The notes: generated by a model from the sequence alone, not told the origin. A DNA stretch of 64,000 nt from Erythrobacter sp. QSSC1-22B (GCF_001678665.1 NZ_LZRP01000003.1:304998-368997), one strand, 5' to 3'. Counted from the stretch's first letter, positions 54,943-63,524 are shown. Translations and numbers: made by a program.

Positions 54943-55092
54943 TACCCTGAACTCCCCTCTTTGACGGTTTATGACACCGCTTGACACATTGAGACATAGA
55001 GCGCAACAAAAGCGTTCAAAGATCGACCGCAAGGGCGATGATCTAACAGGTCGTCAAAATGAGTTGATCAGGATGGAGGGGAGAGAAACATC
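54943..55092. promoter_or_regulatory. Divergent promoter region of SQ operon and TonB receptor
   Basis: 150 bases between divergent start codons. TTGAC elements occur at 54960 and 54982, and CAAAAGCGTTCAAAG at 55007-55021 is a CG-centred, partly palindromic sequence of the sort LacI regulators bind. These are candidates only. Confidence 0.5.
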
Positions 55093-57402
55093 ATGTCTGT
55101 CAACACCCGAATTACGCTTAAAACGCTTGCCGTTTCCGCTAGCTCGCTGGCGCTGATGCACGCCGCGCCGGCAATGGCGCAGGTCGAAACCATCATAGTA
55201 ACTGCACAAAAAGTCGAAGAAAATGTGCAAGACGTACCGATTGCTATCACCGCGGTTTCAGGCGACCGGCTGGATCAGGCGGTAGTTTTCTCCCTCGAGA
55301 ATATCTCAACCGTCGTGCCGTCGGTAACCTTCCGCAAAGGCACCACCAGCGCCAACAGTGCGATCGTGATGCGTGGAGTCGGCACAATCACATTCTCGGT
55401 CGCGGCCGAACCCAGTGTGTCCACCGTTGTCGACGGTGTGGTGTTATCGCGTTCAGGCCAAGCTTTTATGGATCTGGTCGATATCGAACGGTTGGAAGTG
55501 CTGCGCGGCCCGCAAGGCACGCTGTTCGGGCGCAATGCCTCCGCGGGTGTTGTGAATATCGTATCGCGGGGCGGCAGTGACGAATTTGAAGCCGAGGGCC
55601 GGGTCGATTGGTTCGAAGGCGATGAATGGCGGCTGCGCGCCGCCCTCGCTGGCCCGCTGGGTGAAGGGCTAACCACTCGCGTGACTGGTTTCTACGGCAG
55701 CTTCGATGGCAATATCACGAATATCAACGGCGGCCGGAACCAACAGGTCAACGGCTACGAACATTACGGTGCGCGCGGGATCCTCGATTATGAAAGCGGC
55801 AGCAGCGACCTGCGACTAATCGCAGATTATTTCCGTGCCAATGATGATTGCTGCGCCGATGTGACGGGGGTGAGCCGCGGTCCAGTGCTCGATGCCGAAC
55901 TAGGCCTGCCGGGCGGCTCCGCTCTGGGTGTTGAACAGCGCTTCATCAATCACAACCTCGTAACAGAAACGCGGGACAAGCAGTGGAGCATCACCGGATC
56001 GGGCAATTTCGACCTTACCGACACCCATACGCTTAGCGTGGTGCTGGGCTATCGCAACTGGTTCAATCGAGAATTGCGCGAAGGCGATTTCCTGCCGCGC
56101 GCGATCGTCGGCACCGCCGGGTTGCACGATAATGGCGAAGTGCGCACCGAGCAAGTTTCGTTCGAAGCGCGTGTTGCCTCGGATCAGGCTGCACCGTTCT
56201 TCTATCAGGTCGGCGTGTTTGCTTGGCAATCAGATAACAGCCAGATCTTCACCCGGCGCAACATCACCTGTGCCCGATCAACCCTTCCGGTCGATCCTGC
56301 TACGGGCGCAAGGCCCTGCAACGTAGCTGACACGGTCAACACTATCTTCCCAACCGCCACCTCGTTCAGCGATGTCACATCACAAAACTTCGCAGTGTTC
56401 GGTCAGGCGACCTACCGGTTCACCGACCAGTTTTCGCTGACCGGAGGGCTGCGTTATACTTTCGATGATCTCGAATTCACGCACACACGCGCACCGGGTA
56501 TCAACGCAGTAACCGGATTGCCCGCGACTGGGCCAGGTGTATCGGGCAACCCGGCGGGTGGCAGGATTGTTAGCGGCGGCGATGGCACTAACACCTCGTC
56601 CGGTTCGACCGACACCGGCAACCTGTCAGGCAGGGCGGTGCTGCAATACGAGCCTAGCAAAGATGTAATGCTCTACGGCAGCTACACGCGTGGTTACAAG
56701 GGCCCAGCGTTCAACGTTTTCTTTAACCACACCGCCCCAACCAATGCGATTCCTATCGAGGAGGAACTCTCCGACGCTTTCGAAATCGGCATCAAGTCTC
56801 TGTTCTTGGATCGGCGGGTGCAGCTGAATGTGGCAGCCTTCAGCGTCGAGTATGATGGCTTCCAAGCGAACAACTTCGTACTGCTGAACGGTGCGGTGGT
56901 GTCAAACCTGACAAATGCAGGGACGGTTAAGAGCGAAGGATTCGAAGCAGATCTGGTAATTGCGCCCATCAAAGGGCTAAACTTCCGCGCCAGCGCGGCC
57001 TATGCCGACGCACGCGTCAAGGAATTTAATCCCAACCCTGCGACCAATGCGCCCGATGCTCGCAACGGCACGCAGCTGCCGCTCGCGCCCAAATTTGTCT
57101 ACACGATCGGTGGCGATTACGAGACCGATGTGGGCGGCTTCCGGATGTATCTGAACACCGATTATCGCCACACCAGCCGCCAGTTCTCCGACCTTGGTGA
57201 ACAAGGCGTCATTGATCCCTATGGTATCTGGAACGCATCGATTGGATTTTCTGATTCGGAAGATATGTATCGCCTGACGTTCCACGCCCGCAACATCACC
57301 GACAACAGCTACGTGCTGCTCAATGTGTCGGCCGGGCAGCGCTTGCAGATCCCGCGTGATGCCGACCGTTACTTCGGGGTCAGCCTACGCGCACGCTTGT
57401 AA
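55093..57402 (+). CDS. TonB-dependent outer-membrane receptor
   Basis: 769-residue receptor with a signal peptide ending at A-P-A-M-A-Q (about residue 29), a TonB-box-like E-T-I-I-V-T-A shortly after, a plug domain (about 40-165 with D-V-P-I-A-I-T-A-V-S-G) and a beta-barrel ending in an aromatic/arginine strand (F-G-V-S-L-R-A-R-L). It diverges from the sulfoquinovosidase operon, so it probably imports SQ or its glycerol glycoside across the outer membrane. The described sulfo-SMO loci use an ABC importer instead. Confidence 0.92.
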   Translation: MSVNTRITLKTLAVSASSLALMHAAPAMAQVETIIVTAQKVEENVQDVPIAITAVSGDRLDQAVVFSLENISTVVPSVTFRKGTTSANSAIVMRGVGTITFSVAAEPSVSTVVDGVVLSRSGQAFMDLVDIERLEVLRGPQGTLFGRNASAGVVNIVSRGGSDEFEAEGRVDWFEGDEWRLRAALAGPLGEGLTTRVTGFYGSFDGNITNINGGRNQQVNGYEHYGARGILDYESGSSDLRLIADYFRANDDCCADVTGVSRGPVLDAELGLPGGSALGVEQRFINHNLVTETRDKQWSITGSGNFDLTDTHTLSVVLGYRNWFNRELREGDFLPRAIVGTAGLHDNGEVRTEQVSFEARVASDQAAPFFYQVGVFAWQSDNSQIFTRRNITCARSTLPVDPATGARPCNVADTVNTIFPTATSFSDVTSQNFAVFGQATYRFTDQFSLTGGLRYTFDDLEFTHTRAPGINAVTGLPATGPGVSGNPAGGRIVSGGDGTNTSSGSTDTGNLSGRAVLQYEPSKDVMLYGSYTRGYKGPAFNVFFNHTAPTNAIPIEEELSDAFEIGIKSLFLDRRVQLNVAAFSVEYDGFQANNFVLLNGAVVSNLTNAGTVKSEGFEADLVIAPIKGLNFRASAAYADARVKEFNPNPATNAPDARNGTQLPLAPKFVYTIGGDYETDVGGFRMYLNTDYRHTSRQFSDLGEQGVIDPYGIWNASIGFSDSEDMYRLTFHARNITDNSYVLLNVSAGQRLQIPRDADRYFGVSLRARL

Positions 57403-57433
57403 TGGAGCACCTTCCGGCCGCAATATGAAGGAA

Positions 57434-57465
57434 GGACCGCCGGAGCGATCCGGCGGTCCTGTTTT
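57434..57465 (+). terminator. Rho-independent terminator after TonB receptor
   Basis: Perfect 10-bp stem GGACCGCCGG / CCGGCGGTCC with a 6-base loop, followed by TGTTTT. It lies 32 bases past the receptor stop. Confidence 0.88.
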
Positions 57466-57517
57466 CATGCTCCGACCATGCTAGTCTTGTCTCTGTTGCT
57501 AACGCCAGGAACCTGTA

Positions 57518-58783
57518 ATGGCCGCACAATCTTCGCCTTTGTCGGGTCGCCTGCGGTGGTCGCTGTTTATAGTGCTTTGCATCGCGGGAGTGTTCAACGC
57601 GATGGACCGCCCAATCATCGCGATACTTAAGCCCGACGTGATGGAGGATTTTGGCTGGAGCGACAGCGATTTCGGCGATCTGGCTGCCATCACGCAATTT
57701 TCGGCTGCCTTTGCATTTCTGTTCACTGGCTGGCTGGTTGATCGGCTGGGGGTGCATCGTTCTATGCAGGTCGGCGCATCGGCGTGGAGTCTGGCCGCAA
57801 TCGCTCATGGCTGGGCAATGACTACGTGGCAGGTGATCGGCGCACGCGTCGGCCTGGGCGTAACTGAAGCAGTCCAGACTCCGCTCGTTATCAAGACCGT
57901 TGCGACCCTGTTCGCTCCCGACAAACGCTCGTTCGCCTTCGGGTTTGCCACTATGTTGGCGGGTGCGGGCACCATCGCGATGCCGTTCGTAATTCCCGCG
58001 CTGGCGCTGGCGGTGGGCTGGCGCGGTGCGCTGGTGGCAGGCGGGGTTGGCGGATTTCTCTCGTTGATCGCGTGGATGTGGCTGGCGCGAGGACTCAGCC
58101 AGCTGCGCGAACGCACTGTCGAGGAAGCGTCGGAGCGAGAGGATGGCGAGACCACAGGCTACGGCCCGATCCTGAAGAACCGTAAGACCTGGGCTATCGT
58201 TGGAGCCAAGGCGCTTTCGGACATGACATGGTGGTTCATCAACTTTTGGCTGGCTGATTATTATCGCAAAGAATTCGGCCTTTCGACGTTGGAATTGGCG
58301 GTGCCGCTGGCAATTGCCTTTGCCGGGTCGGGCCTTGGCGCGTTGTTGGCGGGCTGGGGCTCGACCAAGCTGCTAGAGCGGGGCTGGTCGGTCAACCGTG
58401 TGCGTAAGACTGTAATGCTGATCTCAGCGCTGATGGTTGCGCCCTTGCCGCTGGTGCTAGAGCTCAATTCCTTTTGGCCGGTCGCCTGGATGATCGGCGT
58501 GGTGATGGCAGGACATCAGGGCTTTTCGCTCTCGATTTTTTCAACGATCACCGATGTCGTGCCTAACGCCAAGGTAGGCCGAGTTACTGCGTTTGGTGCG
58601 TTTATGGGGAATATGGGCGGCGTGGCGATCAGTCTGGTGACCGGCCGCGTACTGGATGCTGGGTTCGGGTTTGTGCCGTTGTTCATGTTCGCGGCTGCAT
58701 CCTACCTGATCGCGCTGGCGTGGTTCCAATGGCTGCTGCCTACCATCCGCCGTGATGAAGGCGCACTGGCTGTGGCGATATAA
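57518..58783 (+). CDS. MFS transporter, probable SQ or sugar-acid importer
   Basis: 421 residues with twelve predicted membrane helices and the MFS pattern of N-terminal D-R-L-G-V-H-R between helices 2 and 3. The sequence resembles the anion:cation symporter group (sugar acids and phosphates), which would suit the anionic SQ. Starting ATG at 57518 is not preceded by a strong Shine-Dalgarno site. Context with the SQ operon and receptor supports inner-membrane uptake; the substrate is inferred. Confidence 0.83.
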   Translation: MAAQSSPLSGRLRWSLFIVLCIAGVFNAMDRPIIAILKPDVMEDFGWSDSDFGDLAAITQFSAAFAFLFTGWLVDRLGVHRSMQVGASAWSLAAIAHGWAMTTWQVIGARVGLGVTEAVQTPLVIKTVATLFAPDKRSFAFGFATMLAGAGTIAMPFVIPALALAVGWRGALVAGGVGGFLSLIAWMWLARGLSQLRERTVEEASEREDGETTGYGPILKNRKTWAIVGAKALSDMTWWFINFWLADYYRKEFGLSTLELAVPLAIAFAGSGLGALLAGWGSTKLLERGWSVNRVRKTVMLISALMVAPLPLVLELNSFWPVAWMIGVVMAGHQGFSLSIFSTITDVVPNAKVGRVTAFGAFMGNMGGVAISLVTGRVLDAGFGFVPLFMFAAASYLIALAWFQWLLPTIRRDEGALAVAI

Positions 58784-58887
58784 GCGTTCCAATTGTATTT
58801 AGAGAGTGCGAGACATAAAGCTGTGACACCGTAGGACAGATAAGCGGGGGGGGACGTCTAAGCCGACATGTGCACGTTCATATTGAC

Positions 58888-59976
58888 ATGATGGATAAGC
58901 CGCGACCCGACTTTGACGCCTTTGCCGGTGACCTGTTCGGTGAAATTATGCTGGCCGAGACGGCGCCCGCCGCGGACGCGCCGCGAAAGCCGCTCACCCG
59001 CTTCATCCCCGGTTTTGCCATATGCGCGATCGCTAGCGCGGCGGCTGCCTGGTTGAGCCAAAATTACGACGTACCGATCATCCTTGCTGGCTTACTGCTG
59101 GGGCTCGGGCTCAATTTCGCATCGGGCGATCCACGCACGCATAAAGGGCTGGATGCGAGCTCGCGCCACGGGCTGAGGATCGGAATTGTGCTGCTTGGAC
59201 TTCAAGTGACGGTGATGCAGGTCGGCGCGATGGGCATCGTCCCATTCCTAGGCCTTGCACTGGTAATGTCATCGGCGATTGTCGCTGCAATGCTGGCTGC
59301 CCGCGTTACCCGCCAAAACGCTTCGGTCGGGTTGCTGGCTGGAGGTTCAACTGCCATCTGCGGCGCGTCGGCGGCGTTGGCGCTGTATGGCGTGATCGGA
59401 CGCGAACGGATCGATCAGGCACAGTTTACACTAACACTAGTGGTACTTGCCGCGGCTAGCGCGATTGCCCTCGCCAGTTATCCGGTGCTGACGCAGATGC
59501 TCGGTTTCAGCGATGAGCAGGCAGGTTTCCTGGTGGGGGCATCGATCCATGATGTCGCTCAGGCGATTGGCGCAGGGTTTGCCGTATCGGACAGCGCCGG
59601 AGCGCAGGCGACCGTGGTCAAGCTGACACGTGTAGCAATGCTTGCCCCGCTGGTAACACTGGCGGCGCTGGGGATTGCGCGTATCGAGCCCGTCGCCGCC
59701 TCTGGCACCGACACTCGTGTCCCGATGCTGCCTGGGTTTATCCTCGCATTCCTTGCGTTGGTCGGGGTCAATTCGTTGTTCGCAATGCCCCCCGAAGTCG
59801 CACCGGCCGCGCTGGTTGCGTCCAAGACCTTACTGCTGCTGGCCGTCACGGCCACGGCGATGCGAACCCAAACTGATTTGCTGCTGCAACTTGGCTGGCG
59901 TTCCGTGATGCCGGTGCTAGCGGCGACGATCGCTTCGCTCGCTGTTGCGCTCGGCTTCGCCCAGTGGGCTTTGTAA
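58888..59976 (+). CDS. YeiH-type putative sulfate/sulfite exporter
   Basis: 362 residues with ten or so membrane helices and the family motifs P-I-I-L-A-G-L-L-L-G-L-G-L-N, G-G-S-T-A-I-C-G-A-S-A-A and A-S-I-H-D-V-A-Q-A-I-G-A-G of UPF0324. Family members are annotated as sulfate exporters and several are placed beside sulfonate-degrading genes, so exporting sulfite released from SQ is a natural role. ATG at 58888 is the preferred start; 58891 and an earlier GTG (58870) are alternatives. Its stop overlaps the next start (TAATG). Confidence 0.8.
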   Translation: MMDKPRPDFDAFAGDLFGEIMLAETAPAADAPRKPLTRFIPGFAICAIASAAAAWLSQNYDVPIILAGLLLGLGLNFASGDPRTHKGLDASSRHGLRIGIVLLGLQVTVMQVGAMGIVPFLGLALVMSSAIVAAMLAARVTRQNASVGLLAGGSTAICGASAALALYGVIGRERIDQAQFTLTLVVLAAASAIALASYPVLTQMLGFSDEQAGFLVGASIHDVAQAIGAGFAVSDSAGAQATVVKLTRVAMLAPLVTLAALGIARIEPVAASGTDTRVPMLPGFILAFLALVGVNSLFAMPPEVAPAALVASKTLLLLAVTATAMRTQTDLLLQLGWRSVMPVLAATIASLAVALGFAQWAL

Positions 59977-60395
59977 TGGGGGCCGTCTTTGATCTTGCGG
60001 TCGCTGGCGGCGGCATCAACACTGGAACTGAGTGCGATTGGACCGGCTGGGCTCGCTTGGTCGACGTTGATTTCGGACGGGGCGAAGCGCCTATCAAGGC
60101 GCGCGCGAGCCGGCGCGCTACCCGTTTTTTGAGCTTTGCGAAGGCTCAGCCATTGATCCGGCCTCATGGCGCCCGCGTCGCGGTGATTTTGGGTCAAGCG
60201 CGCGCGATACGCGATCTGGACAAGAATTTTGATCACGGGCTTTGCGCCGCCGACGTCGATTACTCAATCACCCATAAATGGCCGCAAACAGTTGAGGACG
60301 TTCTTTGGCGGCGAACAAAGTTCGGCCTAGAATTCATGGTGGAAAAAGCCAACCTCCTCAATCGCTACATCACTGAAAGGATGGCGCAAATATGA
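59976..60395 (+). pseudogene. glpD: Internally deleted glpD (glycerol-3-phosphate dehydrogenase)
   Basis: The first part (V-F-D-L-A-V-A-G-G-G-I-N) is the FAD-binding start of GlpD, and the last part (D-V-L-W-R-R-T-K-F-G-L) is its C-terminal signature. The intervening catalytic core of some 350 residues is missing, and the join keeps the reading frame, leaving 139 residues. Sulfoquinovosyl glycerol cleavage releases glycerol, so an intact GlpD once made sense here. Start and stop remain coupled to neighbours. Confidence 0.75.
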
Positions 60396-60964
60396 CCAGC
60401 ATCGTGGCCCTTGGTGGCACGGTCAATTCTGGCAGCTCCACGGAGCAAGCGCTGCGCCTTGCCGCCGGCATCGCCGAGGCAGAAGGTGCTGAGGTTCAGG
60501 TCTTCGGCGGGGATTATCTCACGGCTCTACCCCACTATCTCGGCCCGACGCATAATTCTTCTTACGGGGCGGAAATGGTCGCGGCTGTGCGCAAAGCCGA
60601 TGGCCTGCTGGTCGCCGCACCCGGTTATCACGGCACGATTTCAGGCGTGGTCAAGAATGCGCTTGATTATCTCGAGGATTTGGCGCGCGATGATCGCCCT
60701 TACCTTGATGGGCGCGCGGTAGGTCTGATTGCGACCGCGTTCGGTGATCAGGCATCTATGAGCACGCTGTTGACGATGCGCGCGATCACTCATGCTCTGC
60801 GCGGCTGGCCGACCCCGATGGGTGCCACTATCCGAACCTATCGCGGATTATTTTCGCCCGACGGCGAATGCCTTAATGAGCGCGCGCGCGGACAGTTGGA
60901 ACTCGTGGGCAAGCAGGTGGTCCTGGGTGCACGTAGCTTTGCGGCAGGAAGGGATGTTGCATGA
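60392..60964 (+). CDS. NADPH-dependent FMN reductase (SsuE-like)
   Basis: 190-residue flavodoxin-fold reductase. Phosphate-binding loop with G-S-S-T near residue 14 and the block A-A-P-G-Y-H-G-T-I-S-G-V-V-K-N-A-L-D-Y-L-E near 72-92 are typical of SsuE/NADPH:FMN reductases. It would supply reduced flavin to the LLM monooxygenase. Start overlaps the glpD remnant stop by four bases (ATGA) and its own stop overlaps the next gene. The reported SmoA is a different flavin-reductase family as far as I recall. Confidence 0.85.
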   Translation: MTSIVALGGTVNSGSSTEQALRLAAGIAEAEGAEVQVFGGDYLTALPHYLGPTHNSSYGAEMVAAVRKADGLLVAAPGYHGTISGVVKNALDYLEDLARDDRPYLDGRAVGLIATAFGDQASMSTLLTMRAITHALRGWPTPMGATIRTYRGLFSPDGECLNERARGQLELVGKQVVLGARSFAAGRDVA

Positions 60965-61578
60965 CGGGTCGCGTAGAATTCGACCATGCTCTGGCTGAGA
61001 TTTCTGCGGGCCGTATTGTGGTCCTGTCGGGTGATCGCTTACGCGGCGGCGACCTTGACCTGATGATCGCCGCGCGCCACGTCACTCCCGCAACAATCAA
61101 TTTCTTGGCCACCCACGGGCGTGGGCTGATTTGCCTTGCGATCACACAGGGCCGTGCCGATCAGCTCGGCCTCAGCCTCGTCAACCCAGGGACTTGTCGG
61201 CAGACCGGGCGGCCCTTTGCGCGATCGATTGAGGCAGCGAGCGGAGTTTCCACTGGCATCTCCACGGCCGATCGTGCCCACACGGTGCAAGTCGCGATTG
61301 CCGAGGGGGCGAGCGCGAATGACATACACTCGCCTGGCCATGTCTTCCCTTTGATTGCGCGTGCAGAGGGCGCGTTGGTGCGCCCTTCGGCGGTCGAGGC
61401 TTCAATTGACCTCGTCCGCATGGCGGAGGCGGGCGATGCCGCCGTGATCTGCTCAATAATGCGCGACGATGGCGAAATGGCGCGGATTGATGATATTGAT
61501 CAATTGCTGCTTGAGTCCAAGCTAGCGGTGGCGGACATCGGAGAGTTGATTGAGCGGCTGGCCGAAGCCAAAAACTAA
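60961..61578 (+). CDS. Degenerate RibB-like protein
   Basis: 205 residues with the fold of 3,4-dihydroxy-2-butanone-4-phosphate synthase: H-G-R-G-L-I-C-L-A-I-T near 52-62, T-G-I-S-T-A-D-R-A-H-T-V near 98-109 and G-H-V-F-P-L at 126-131. The acidic Mg-binding loop (D-D-E-x-R-E-N-E-G-D in canonical enzymes) reads S-G-D-R-L-R-G-G-D here, and the catalytic histidine of G-H-T-E-A is Ala144. It is therefore unlikely to make the riboflavin precursor; a flavin-binding or regulatory role beside the flavin reductase is possible. Confidence 0.78.
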   Translation: MTGRVEFDHALAEISAGRIVVLSGDRLRGGDLDLMIAARHVTPATINFLATHGRGLICLAITQGRADQLGLSLVNPGTCRQTGRPFARSIEAASGVSTGISTADRAHTVQVAIAEGASANDIHSPGHVFPLIARAEGALVRPSAVEASIDLVRMAEAGDAAVICSIMRDDGEMARIDDIDQLLLESKLAVADIGELIERLAEAKN

Positions 61579-61750
61579 GGCGGGGAAAGCTTGATGATGG
61601 CGCCCAGTGAGGTGGCTCGGTTTGTCTGAACAGTGATTGGCAATAGCTAAGTGGATTGTCTGCCGATTGTTTCCTCGAAATGCCGATGTGGGGTGTCATG
61701 CAGGGAGGGCGTAGCCCGACCGGAATGACGCCCCATATCGGCGGCCAAAT

Positions 61751-62579
61751 TCATGCTGCCATCTTCACTGGCAGGTTGTCAAAATACGTTTGATCCGGTG
61801 TCCTGGCGGCCAGGCTCGAATGCGGCCCGCGGCTGTTGTAGAAGCCCAGATACCGGCCGATCGACGACCGGGTTTCGCTGACCCCGCCATAGGCGTGCAG
61901 ATAGACCTCCTCATACTTCACTGAACGCCACAGACGCTCGACGATGACGTTGTCGCGCCAAGCGCCTCTGCCGCCCATGCTGATGGCGATCTTTTCGCGC
62001 AGCAGCACGCCGGTGAAAGCTTGCGAAGTGAACTGGCTACCCTGGTCCGTATTGAAGATCTCCGGTTTGCTAAAGTGCGCCAGCGCTTCTTCCAGAGCCT
62101 CGACGCAAAAATTGGCCTCCATCGTGATCGATACCCGCCAAGCCAGAACCTTGCGGCTGAACCAGTCAACGATAGCCACCAAATAAACGAAGCCCTTCGC
62201 CATCGGGATATAGCTGATATCGGTTGCCCAGACCTGATTGGGCCGCACAATCCCCAGCCCTCGCAGCAAATTAGGGATAGATCTTGTGGCCCGGCGCCGG
62301 CTTGGACGTGTTCGGGCGGCGGTAGATGGCTTCGATCGCCATCTTCTTCATCAAGGTGGCGACGTGCCGCCGGCCGATCCTGATGCCCTCTTGCCGAAGC
62401 AGATCGCGCAGCATTCGGCTGCCCGCGAATGGGAACTCCAGGTGCAGTTCGTCGATCCGCCGCATGATCGCCAGGTCGGCGGCGGACACCGGCTTGGGCA
62501 GGTAATAGACGCTACCCCGGCTGATCCCGAGTTCCTGTGCCTGCCGCGTCAACGGAAGCGCGTGCGAACGGTCGATCAT
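61751..62579 (-). pseudogene. IS3-family OrfB transposase, frameshifted
   Basis: DDE transposase with the rve integrase core split into two frames. The first part (62579 to 62271) ends H-K-I-Y-P followed by a stop, and the second (62269 to 61751) resumes L-L-R-G-L-G-I-V-R-P-N-Q-V-W. CCCTAATTTGCTG in place of the expected CCCTATTTGCTG indicates a one-base insertion near 62268. The catalytic acidic residues (D in A-T-D-I-S-Y, N-T-D-Q-G-S-Q-F, E in N-V-I-V-E-R) remain. Confidence 0.85.
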
Positions 62580-62890
62580 CGTTTTGCGCTCGGCAACAGT
62601 CCCGCCTTGCCGAGCGCCCCTGACAAAAAATCGTTCACCAGCGTCAGTTCGCCAATCTTGGCGTGCAGCGTCTTCACATCAATCGCCGGTTCCGCCGCTG
62701 CGGCAGCGCCTTCCGAGCCGAAAACACCAGCAGCCCCCTCCAGCAACTGCGTGCGCCAAGTCGTGATCTGGTTCGGATGAACGTCAAACTGCTGCGCTAG
62801 CTCGGCCAGCGTCTTTTCGCCCTTCACGGCAGCCAACGCCACCTTCGCCTTAAATGCCGGGCTGTGGTTCCGGCGTGGTCGTCTGCTCAT
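62576..62890 (-). CDS. IS3-family OrfA (helix-turn-helix)
   Basis: 104 residues from the ATG at 62890. N-terminal helix-turn-helix (H-S-P-A-F-K-A-K-V-A-L-A-A-V-K-G-E-K-T, L-A-E-L-A-Q-Q-F-D-V-H-P-N-Q-I-T) and a C-terminal leucine-zipper-like segment. Overlaps orfB by four bases. Confidence 0.9.
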   Translation of the reverse strand: MSRRPRRNHSPAFKAKVALAAVKGEKTLAELAQQFDVHPNQITTWRTQLLEGAAGVFGSEGAAAAAEPAIDVKTLHAKIGELTLVNDFLSGALGKAGLLPSAKR

Positions 62891-62976
62891 ATACGCTCCT
62901 GTCATGCGGCCGCTCTGGCCGCCGTTAGACAGAAAATCTACTTATCCCGCTGTGCAGTTTTGCCGAGCCACCTCTA

Positions 62977-62992
62977 ACCACCCTCTCCGCCA
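62977..62992 (+). repeat. tRNA-Ser 3'-end-like remnant
   Basis: ACCACCCTCTCCGCCA. Its last 12 bases equal the last 12 of the tRNA-Ser at 34677-34688, in the same orientation. It lies two bases outside the insertion sequence and seven before the cysteine synthase fragment. Candidate right attachment site of the island. Confidence 0.5.
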
Positions 62993-62998
62993 AAGGGT

Positions 62999-63524
62999 CT
63001 AGAAGGACGCAGGAAAGCTGGAAATGACCGGTTTTCCGTGGCCGATGCGAAAGCCCTCAAATCGCAAATCGGGGGTGAGATAATTTTCCTTTACTGGTTC
63101 CTTGCGAACCAGATCGGTCGATAGATATTTCGTTTGGTTGTCGCACAAAACAGTGCCGATCACCGCCGTACGACCAGGGTGTTCCCGCAATTGCAATTGT
63201 GCCGCCTTGACCGCCGCCACGATGTTGCCGCCAGACGATATGCCGACGCCGACGCCCAGTTCGCGGGCCAAGCGTTGCGCCATCAGTATGGCGTCGCCAT
63301 CGTCCACCGCGATGATGGCCGACAGTTCGTCCAGCTTGACGATCGCCGGGATGAACTCATCCGATATTCCCTGCATCCGGTGCTGACCGACCTTGTGGCC
63401 AGTGGATAGAGTTGGCGACGAAGCCGGTTCGACTGGATGGACGGGCATTTCCTGGCCTGCCCTAGCGAAATAGCGTGCGGCTCCCATGATCGTGCCCCCA
63501 GTCCCGACACCGGCGACGAAGCCG
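62999..63524 (-). pseudogene. 5'-truncated cysteine synthase/CBS-type gene
   Basis: The C-terminal half of a PLP-dependent cysteine synthase: F-V-A-G-V-G-T-G-G-T-I-M-G at the broken start, then G-V-G-I-S-S-G-G-N-I-V-A-A near the middle. The N-terminal half with the PLP lysine is missing. The break at about 63524 abuts a cytochrome c fragment on the other strand, implying deletion or inversion. Confidence 0.8.

Larger units (their letters stand above)
61609..62974 (-). mobile_element. IS3-family insertion sequence
   Basis: About 1.37 kb with imperfect terminal inverted repeats sharing GAGGTGGCTCGG at 61609-61620 and its complement at 62963-62974. It encodes orfA and orfB in the IS3 arrangement. 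The orfB frame carries a single-base shift, so this copy appears inactive. I could not identify a convincing target-site duplication. Confidence 0.85.

Noticed and set aside
59964..60395. A functional small FAD-binding protein instead of a glpD remnant
   Set aside because: The N-terminal glycine motif is degenerate after G-G-G-I-N and the C-terminal part belongs to a separate domain of GlpD, so an internal deletion explains it better.
62576..62890. A programmed -1 frameshift site between orfA and orfB of the IS3-family element
   Set aside because: The two genes overlap as ATGA, and I found no A-rich slippery heptamer in the overlap, so translational coupling is the simpler view.
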